From Bacteroidales bacterium (GTDB lineage: Bacteria; Bacteroidota; Bacteroidia; Bacteroidales; JAAUTT01): DNA of 5,291 nucleotides. The position numbers were made by a program, and so were the translations under genes. Location of the stretch: contig JAAUTT010000396.1 of the NCBI GenBank assembly GCA_012031335.1, forward strand, positions 1 to 5,291. Reading direction: 5' to 3'. The notes under the pieces were generated by a model, which saw only the letters and a program-made list of their open reading frames with translations, had not been told where the DNA came from and made no database searches. This document shows, in pieces, positions 1 through 5,291 of this stretch. How positions within the stretch are numbered: position 1 is the stretch's first letter; every line of letters begins with the position of its first letter.

Positions 1-57
1 TTTTCTCTTTATTTAAATATATGCAAAAAAACTATGAATAAGAAGATTAAAGGCAAT

Positions 58-1033
58 ATGGTAGTATGGGGTATCATTGGAGCTGGTGATGTTTGTGAGA
101 AAAAAAGCGCCCCTGCTATGTATAAGCTGCCGAATTCAGAAGTTAAGGCAGTAATGAGAAGAAGTGCCGATAAAGCCGAAGACTTTGCTAACCGGCACAA
201 AATACCAAACTGGTATACCAATGTTAACAGCATATTCGAAGATTCCGAAATAAATGCGGTGTATATTGCTACTCCACCCGATTCGCATGCTGAATTAACC
301 ATAAAGGCAGCCAAGGCGGGAAAAGCTGTTTATGTTGAAAAACCTATGGCACGAAGCTTTCTGGAATGTAATGCCATGATTTATGCCTGCGAAAAAGCAG
401 GAGTACCGCTCTTTGTTGCTTATTACCGGCGTGCGCTTCCAAAATTTATTAAACTTAAGGAATTGATAGAGCAAAAGGTAATTGGCGATGTGAGACACAT
501 CCAAATCGAAATGTTAAAACCATTAATTCCGGATCTTATCAGCAGAGCGGCTAGTAATTGGCGTGTTCAACCGGAAATTGCCGGTGGAGGATACTTTTAC
601 GATGTTGCCTGTCATCAGCTGGATTTGATGGACTTTATTTTTGGTCCCATTAAAAAGCGAATGGTTTCGCAACAAACCAGGGGAAAATTTATCCGGCAGA
701 TGATATTGTCACAGCAACTTTTTCAATCGATAACAACATTCTGGGAAGTGGCACATGGTGCTTTAATACAGGCAAATCAAACGAAAAAGAACTTACTACA
801 ATTATAGGTAGTAAGGGTAAAATAGAGTTTTCGACCTTTGGCGATAGCCCAATAATAGTGGAATCCGAAACTTTTGGACAGGCTGCTTATAACTTTGTAG
901 CTCCTGAGCATATTGAAGAACCCATGATCAGATGGTAATCGACGACCTTCTCGGAAAAGCTTCCTGCCCCTGCACTGGGACTATTGGAGCGCGAACCAAT
1001 ATGGTTATGGAGAAAATGTGTATTCATCCATGA
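58..1033 (+). CDS. Gfo/Idh/MocA-family NAD(P)-dependent oxidoreductase, interrupted by two 1-base frameshifts
   Basis: Members of this family are cytosolic NAD(P)-dependent dehydrogenases that act mostly on sugars, inositols and related polyols; the substrate here cannot be told. The N-terminal Rossmann fold is clear: WGIIGAGDV at residues 4-12, YIATPPDSHAE in the middle, and the family EKP motif at 94-96 with its lysine at 95. The C-terminal domain carries AGGGYFYDVACHQLD, with D182 and H186 at the usual catalytic positions. The open frame breaks near 657, where one base (probably G) is missing, and resumes as GFATNQGKIYPADDIVTATF. It breaks again near 929, where one base (probably C) is missing, and resumes as MVIDDLLGKASCPCTGTIGA, ending at the TGA at 1031-1033. 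Repaired length is about 325 residues, normal for the family. I chose ATG 58 because homologues begin directly at the W-G-I-I-G strand; an in-frame ATG at 34 would add eight residues. The shifts are probably sequence errors, but a recent pseudogene cannot be excluded. Confidence 0.9.
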
Positions 1034-1103
1034 TATTAACAAAAATCCGGAATCAACTTTTGCATGGACCATTTGTTTAGTTTCAGAAGTAAGGTTGGTT
1101 ACT

Positions 1104-1116
1104 AAATTTTGTAATT
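1104..1116 (+). promoter_or_regulatory. possible -7-like element just upstream of the SRPBCC gene
   Basis: The ten bases AAATTTTGTA at 1104-1113 lie three bases before the ATG at 1117. The same ten bases, also three bases before the start, precede the reductase gene at 1909. The TTTG core resembles the Bacteroidota -7 promoter consensus TAnnTTTG, but the TA is one base too far away and no TTTG lies at the expected -33 spacing. If it is a promoter, the transcript would be nearly leaderless. It could equally be an A/T-rich translation-initiation context or chance. Confidence 0.25.
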
Positions 1117-1572
1117 ATGACTCCGTTAATTATAAAAAAGAGCATCCTGATAAATGCCCCCTTGTCAAAAGTTTGGAAAGTGCTTACAAAACCAGAGTTC
1201 ACAAGACAATATATGTTTGGCTGCGATGTTGTTTCGGATTGGATGCAGGGAAGCTCTATTGAGTGGAAAGGCTTGCAGGACCGTAACGAGACAGTTTATA
1301 TTAAAGGATGGATAATTTCTGTTGATCCTGAAAAACACGTTTCTTACAGCACCTTTGACCCACAGGGAGGTTTGCCCGATATCCCCGAAAATTATCTGAA
1401 TGTTACTTACGATTTAGCTTCAAAAAAGGATAAAACGCAACTTACTATTACCCAAGGCGATTTTTCAGCAGTAACAGAAGGGCCGGAGAGATATTCCGAA
1501 TCGTTGAAGGGGTGGGAATTAACATTAGCCGATATAAAAGTTGTAGCCGAATCGGAAGAGACAGAATGCTGA
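1117..1572 (+). CDS. SRPBCC / AHSA1-like (START-fold) domain protein
   Basis: This is an intact 151-residue protein of the SRPBCC superfamily in the AHSA1-like (activator of Hsp90 ATPase homologue 1-like) group. The N-terminus IKKSILINAPLSKVWKVLTK is the typical first strand and helix, followed by FTRQYMFGCDVVSDWMQGSS and IEWKG, and a C-terminal long helix beginning about ESLKGWELTLADIK. Length matches the family norm of roughly 140-160 residues. Such proteins form a hydrophobic cavity that binds lipids or other small ligands; most bacterial members have no known function, and no catalytic residue can be assigned here. There is no signal peptide or membrane segment, so it should be cytosolic. 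The start at 1117 is the only ATG that leaves the first strand complete; no convincing ribosome-binding site precedes it. It lies 83 bases after the oxidoreductase and is followed at once by a terminator, so it is the last gene of its transcript. It is the only complete gene in the window without a frameshift. Confidence 0.9.
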   Translation: MTPLIIKKSILINAPLSKVWKVLTKPEFTRQYMFGCDVVSDWMQGSSIEWKGLQDRNETVYIKGWIISVDPEKHVSYSTFDPQGGLPDIPENYLNVTYDLASKKDKTQLTITQGDFSAVTEGPERYSESLKGWELTLADIKVVAESEETEC

Positions 1573-1610
1573 AAAAAATGCTCCGGAAGCTCATTCCCGA
1601 AGCATTTTTT
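1573..1610 (+). terminator. Rho-independent terminator, possibly bidirectional
   Basis: An A-rich left arm AAAAAATGCTCCGGAA pairs with the right arm TTCCCGAAGCATTTTTT. The stem has ten perfect outer pairs (A-tract with T-tract, then TGCT with AGCA), one C/A mismatch, three G-C pairs and one bulged C before the loop. The run of six T ends at 1610. It begins directly after the SRPBCC stop codon. Because the A-tract on one side mirrors the T-tract on the other, it could also stop transcription arriving on the minus strand. Confidence 0.8.
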
Positions 1611-1908
1611 ATGTCTTAAAAATCCTGGCAGCCCATCCTCCTGCTGAAGTAAGCTTTGTTGTTTATTATTTCTTTACTGACAATGGATAGTTGCCCGGAA
1701 TTTTGAACTTTTATCTCCGTATAGGGCTTTAAAAATTTCTATTGTTGAAGGATAAAATTTCATATGCTTTTTCTTCCGATGGAAAGGAATTGATCACACT
1801 TTCAAAATAAACGAATGAAATGTCCATGATCCGAAGAGATAACCAAAAGGGATGAACAAAAGCATCATGGATATTCCATATGACCAATGAAATAAAAATT
1901 TTGTACAT
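1611..1908. other. intergenic stretch with no confident gene
   Basis: About 300 bases lie between the terminator and the reductase gene. Stop codons occur in every frame on both strands and no known domain was recognised. The one hint of coding is on the minus strand: an open frame at 1616-1738 (about 40 codons, ending GCQDF-stop) that could join, through one extra base in the A/T run near 1731-1738, to an ATG at 1763-1761 starting MKFYPSTIEIF. That would give a 48-residue protein that resembles nothing I know. An imperfect inverted repeat (TCCATGAT at 1823-1830, ATCATGGA at 1864-1871, 33-base spacer) is also present and may be chance. The promoter for the reductase should lie in the right-hand part. 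Confidence 0.6.
1896..1908 (+). promoter_or_regulatory. possible -7-like element just upstream of the reductase gene
   Basis: AAATTTTGTA at 1896-1905 sits three bases before the ATG at 1909, matching the element before 1117 in both sequence and spacing. It contains the TTTG of the Bacteroidota -7 consensus, but the TA is too far from it for a good match. The functional assignment is only a suggestion. Confidence 0.25.
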
Positions 1909-2548
1909 ATGAATAAAGTTACCCTTCTTCAAAACCAGGAAATTGCTCCCGGCATATTCTCCCTCACTTTCAAAAGGTTTTTCGAATTTATTCCGGGGCA
2001 GGTAATTAAAATAACATGCGACCAAACCATTGCCCCACGCATGTACAGCATTGCCAGCGGAAATAAGGAGGCATATGTTCAGCTGGTTTATGACATTAAA
2101 CCCGAAGGTGAGCTTACCAATATCCTAAAAAACCTTAAAAGTGGAAGTGAGTTGCTGGTATCTCTGCCCTTTGGTCGGTTCACATGCAACGAAAATGATG
2201 CCTGGTGGATTGCCACAGGAACGGGTATAGCGCCATTTTATGCTATGATTCAATCGGAACCGAAACCGGAGGTAAAACTTATTCATGGTGTGAGACGACC
2301 GGAATCCCTTATTTTTAAGGATGATTAAAAAACCTGTTGAATAAAAACTATATTCCATGTTGTTCTGGTGTTCCTTCAAAAGATATTTTTACGGAAGGGT
2401 AACCGATTATCTCAGATCAATGGAAAAATTTCCTGCGGAAAAGAAATTTTATCTCTGCGGAAGTGCGGAAATGGTGGTTGATGTAAGAGATATTCTGATA
2501 ATAAAAGGTGTTCCCTTCGGAAATATTTACAGCGAAATTTACTTTTGA
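1909..2548 (+). CDS. small FAD/NAD(P)-binding reductase (ferredoxin-NADP reductase-like), interrupted by two 1-base frameshifts
   Basis: This is a compact member of the ferredoxin-NADP(+) reductase superfamily, transferring electrons between NAD(P)H and a partner through FAD. Residues 1-95 form the FAD-binding barrel, with the flavin-binding RMYS motif at 44-47 (RxYS). The nucleotide-binding half has GTGIAPF at 104-110, the IHGVR strand, and LCGSAEMVVDVRDIL with the family CG-x-x-x-M pattern. The protein ends in GNIYSEIYF, the aromatic C-terminus common in this family. The first frame stops at 2326, where one base is missing after GAT GAT. Reading resumes as KNLLNKNYIPCCSGVPSKDI, then loses one T in the T-run at 2386-2390 and continues as YGRVTDYLRS to the TGA at 2546-2548. 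Repaired length is 213 residues, normal for the short Bacteroidota form. No iron-sulfur domain or electron partner is encoded nearby, so its partner is unknown. Both shifts look like sequence errors. Confidence 0.88.
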
Positions 2549-2675
2549 TAATCTTGCCATAAGCTTATTTCACAGCATAAACTACTCCTGAATTGTTTAA
2601 TTTGCAGCGCTGTTCCTGCCTGTTTTAATAATGCCTTAAAATTCGCTAGTTTTACATCTGCTTTTATCAAGGTTC

Positions 2676-4648
2676 ATGAAACTATCTGTAATTATCGTTA
2701 ATTATAATGTGAAGTTTTTTCTGGAACAATGCCTGCAATCGGTTTGTATGGCCTTAAAAAACATTCACAGTGAAGTTATTGTAGTAGATAATAACTCAGT
2801 GGATGGTTCGATAGCAATGGTAGCTGAAAAAATTTCCCCGGATGTAAAAAACTATCTCAAAACAAAACAGAATCTGGGGTTTTCTGCGGCAAACAATTTA
2901 GCCATTAAACAGGCTGAAGGCGAGTACCTTTTACTCTTAAATCCAGATACGGTAGTGGAAGAGGATACTTTCTCCAAGGTAGTTTCATATATGGATTTTC
3001 ACCCCGAAGCAGGTGCTCTTGGAGTAAAAATGATTGATGGAAAGGGTAATTTTCTGCCCGAGTCTAAACGCGGACTACCAACACCATGGGTGGCATTTTA
3101 CAAAATATTTGGCATTTCAGGTATTTTTCCTAAATCGAAAGTTTTTGGGAGGTATCACCTTTCTTTTCTGGATAAGAATAAAATTCAGGAGGTGGATGTT
3201 CTTTGCGGTGCATTCATGCTTTTGCGTAAAACGGTGTTAAACCAAACAGGTTTGCTCGATGAAACCTTTTTTATGTACGGCGAAGATATTGATCTCTCTT
3301 ACAGAGTGCAGCAAGCCGGATATAAGGTTATTTATTACCCCGAAACCACAATTATTCATTATAAAGGAGAAAGTACCAAAAAAAGCAGCCTGAACTATGT
3401 ATATCTTTTTTATAAAGCTATGCAGATTTTCGCCAACAAACATCTCACAGGCAGAAGCGCAAAAGGATTGAATCTTCTGATTCATTTGGACCATATATTT
3501 TAGAGCTAATCCTTGTCGTTTGATTAAGAGAGTGGCCTTAAAAACGATTCTTCCAATGATGGATGGTATTCTTATATACACAGGAATTTTATCTGCTTGC
3601 CCGGTTATGGGGATCATTCCGCTTCGACAATTCCGGTTATTACCCTCCCGAGTTTTACACATTAGTATTGCCCGTTTATTTGGTTTTTTGGGTTCTTTCG
3701 ATGTATTTTTCAGGATCTTACGATACTCCTGTTCGTTTTCGGAATCTCTTTTCGGGAATTGTGGTGGGTACAATCCTAATTCTCATATTTCATGCACTGT
3801 TACCGTCCGATTACAGGTTCTCCCGTTTCCTTATTCTGTTGGGGGCCTTGCTGGCTCTGCTTATAGCCTCATTTAACAGAATCTTTCTTTCACTTACAAA
3901 ATTAAAACAGTTTACACTTCAGATACACCTTAAAAGGAGAATTGCCATTGTTGGCAGTCGCAACGAATGCAAAAGGGTGAGCAATATCATTGAACAACTG
4001 AAACTTCCTGTTGATTTTACAGGTTTTGTATCTGTTGAACGGGAACATGCGCAACCATTCCTTGGAACACTTGCCCAAATTGAAGAAATTGTGAATATTC
4101 ACAAGATAAATGAAATCGTATTCTGCTCAGGCGATATTCCTGCCTCAGCGATAATTACCCAAATGCTGAACCTGGCAGGTACCGGTTGTGACTATAAAAT
4201 TGCGCCGGCAAACAGTGAGTCGATTATTGGCAGTAATTCAATCAATACCGCAGGCGATCTTTATGTATTCAGCCTCAACTCGGTGACTACAGCGAAAAAT
4301 ATCCGGCTTAAAAGAACTTTTGACCTGATGGTATCTCTAATGCTGATTTGTGGTATCCCTTTATGGCTTGTGTTTGTAAAAAATCCTCGTTTTTTATTTG
4401 AAAAGCATATTCAGTGTTTTGTTAAATAAAAAATCGTGGGTGGGCTATTCAGCCAGCGCAGGAAGGGATATTCCGGCTCCACGTTTAAAGGCCGGAGTTT
4501 ATCCCATTAGCATAGCTTATCCTGAAAGTATAAACGACAATGAACTGAAAGAGAGACTGAATTTGGCATATGCCGCGATTACAGGATTAGGAACGATTTC
4601 AGCATACTTTGGAAGGCAATGAAAAACGATTTTAATTCCCGAAAATAA
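2676..4648 (+). CDS. GT2 glycosyltransferase fused to a polytopic, sugar-transferase-like membrane domain; four 1-base frameshifts
   Basis: Repaired, this is one gene of about 656 residues. Residues 1-270 are a GT2 (GT-A fold) glycosyltransferase of the rhamnosyltransferase-like type: SVIIVNYN start, VVDNNSVDGS at 36-45, QNLGFSAANN, nucleotide/metal-binding LNPDT with D91, LCGAFMLLRK, and GEDIDLSYR with E203/D204 as probable catalytic acids. Four membrane segments follow at about 289-312, 326-344, 357-376 and 384-404. A Rossmann-like segment starts at RRIAIVGS (422-427), as in the CoA_binding_3 region of PglD/WbaP-type proteins. The tail has KRTFDLMVSL near 545 with a fifth membrane helix, SWVGY at 586-590, RLKAGVYPI, and a final YARDYRIRNDFSILWKAM. 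Frame changes: extra A near 3490, extra A at 3585/3586, extra T in 4391-4395, and a missing C near 4574; each restores continuous homology, and the net length is divisible by three. It probably adds a sugar to a lipid-linked glycan on the cytoplasmic face. The first ATG, 2676, opens the conserved first strand. Confidence 0.85.
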
Positions 4649-4693
4649 ACAATGTCTTCTTTTTGAAGTTTTATTATTATTCAAACAAGAATT

Positions 4694-5291
4694 ATGGCTA
4701 TTACCGATGTTCGATTACCTGCCCTTGGCGAAGGCATAACAGAAGCTACCATCACAAAATGGCTGGTTAAACCTGGTGATTCCGTTACTACGGATACTCC
4801 CCTGGTTGAAATTGCAACAGACAAAGTAGACACTGAAGTTATTTCTCCAGTGGAGGGAATTGTTTCTGAATTACTTCTGCAAGAGCATTCAGTCCCGAAA
4901 ATAGGACAAATACTCTTGCGAATATTAACGGAAAAAGAAGATAGCATCTCTTCTTTTCCTTCTCCAACTAATGGTGCCGAGTCAGTCCCGGTAATGGTTC
5001 CTCTTAACCAGCCTCTTCCTGTTGAAAAAGCTGCTGCGGAAAAAACTATCCAAAAATTTGTACCTCCTTTTGTAAGATATCTTGCTCTGTCCGAAGGTAT
5101 AACTCCCCAGGAGCTTTATACTATCCCGTCTACAAGTACTGACGGACTTTTAACCAAAGAAGATATTTTGAAATATGTATTGAAAAGACCGGATAAAGCA
5201 ATGCCGGTCAATGATTACCGCAAAAAACAGACAACTCCCGAATTGGTAAATGTTGAACCGGAATTAAACCTGGCACCCGACGAAACAGCAA
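4694..5291 (+). CDS. 2-oxo-acid dehydrogenase complex E2 (lipoyl acyltransferase), N-terminal part, cut by the window end
   Basis: E2 carries acyl groups on a swinging lipoyl-lysine and transfers them to CoA in pyruvate, 2-oxoglutarate or branched-chain 2-oxo-acid dehydrogenase complexes in the cytosol. The visible 199 residues are one open frame without a shift. Residues 3-78 are a biotinyl/lipoyl domain (RLPALGEGITEATITKWLVK, then EIATDKVDTEV with the lipoylated lysine at K44). A flexible linker follows to about 118. Residues 122-162 are a peripheral-subunit-binding domain (VPPFVRYLALSEGITPQEL, then LTKEDILKYV), which normally docks E3 or E1. A second linker runs to the end; the catalytic acyltransferase domain with its HxxxD motif should follow beyond the window. 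The loop normally reading GTGxxGR is here STSTDGL (146-152), so two glycines and the arginine are lost. The gene starts 45 bases after the glycosyltransferase; ATG 4694 directly opens the lipoyl domain. The lipoyl motif resembles branched-chain or mixed 2-oxo-acid E2s, but the substrate cannot be fixed from this part. Confidence 0.92.
   Translation, partial: MAITDVRLPALGEGITEATITKWLVKPGDSVTTDTPLVEIATDKVDTEVISPVEGIVSELLLQEHSVPKIGQILLRILTEKEDSISSFPSPTNGAESVPVMVPLNQPLPVEKAAAEKTIQKFVPPFVRYLALSEGITPQELYTIPSTSTDGLLTKEDILKYVLKRPDKAMPVNDYRKKQTTPELVNVEPELNLAPDETA

Noticed and set aside
34..57. Alternative ATG at 34 for the oxidoreductase, adding eight residues
   Set aside because: Members of the family begin right at the first Rossmann strand, which ATG 58 gives; AAAGG at 49-53 lies four bases before it. 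The earlier start remains possible.
1823..1871. Inverted repeat TCCATGAT / ATCATGGA as an operator or small-RNA stem
   Set aside because: Arms of eight bases with a 33-base spacer are expected by chance in an AT-rich region, and no second copy was seen.
1729..2025. Minus-strand open frame of 98 codons
   Set aside because: Its upstream part is antisense to the conserved reductase start, and its translation has no recognisable domain.
2647..2654. TAGTTTTA as a Bacteroidota -7 promoter element for the glycosyltransferase
   Set aside because: It departs from TAnnTTTG at the last base, and no TTTG lies at the expected spacing upstream, so support is too weak for a feature.
3490..4575. Programmed ribosomal frameshifting in the glycosyltransferase gene
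   Set aside because: Four shifts of both signs at unrelated sites, with no slippery heptamer plus stem-loop, and the same kind of shift in two other genes, point to sequence errors.
4656..4680. Hairpin CTTC-TTTTT-GAAG followed by a T-rich run, as a terminator after the glycosyltransferase
   Set aside because: The stem has only four pairs and the T-rich tract is broken by A residues; it is unlikely to terminate efficiently.

Overview
The window reads as ordinary chromosomal sequence from a member of the Bacteroidota, most likely Bacteroidales or a relative. This is inferred from the AT-rich base composition, the lack of strong Shine-Dalgarno sites, and the family types present: a small ferredoxin-reductase-like protein ending in an aromatic residue, a GT2/sugar-transferase-like fusion, and a 2-oxo-acid dehydrogenase E2. 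No rRNA, tRNA, CRISPR array, IS element or phage gene was found. All five genes are on the + strand.

Layout: (1) 58-1033, a Gfo/Idh/MocA-family NAD(P)-dependent oxidoreductase with two frameshifts. (2) 1117-1572, an intact SRPBCC/AHSA1-like protein, followed at 1573-1610 by a strong hairpin terminator that could work in both directions. (3) 1611-1908, about 300 bases with no confident gene; a short and probably frame-shifted minus-strand ORF at its left end is only a hypothesis. (4) 1909-2548, a small FAD/NAD(P)-binding reductase with two frameshifts. (5) 2676-4648, one long gene that looks like several ORFs because of four one-base shifts. Repaired, it is about 656 residues: a GT2 glycosyltransferase fused to a membrane region, a Rossmann-like segment and a shortened sugar-phosphate-transferase-like tail. 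(6) 4694 to the window end, the N-terminal 199 residues of a lipoyl-bearing E2 acyltransferase.

The genes do not form one obvious pathway. The terminator after the SRPBCC gene separates the first two from the rest. The long glycosyltransferase probably acts at the inner membrane in surface-glycan assembly, while the E2 belongs to central metabolism.

The dominant oddity is eight single-base frameshifts (five missing bases, three extra) in three of the five genes. After each one the reading resumes at the correct family motif with no stop codon caused by substitution. This fits base-calling or assembly errors better than gene decay. I see no clearly new system; the most interesting biology is the GT2 fusion whose sugar-transferase part appears to lack the catalytic core.
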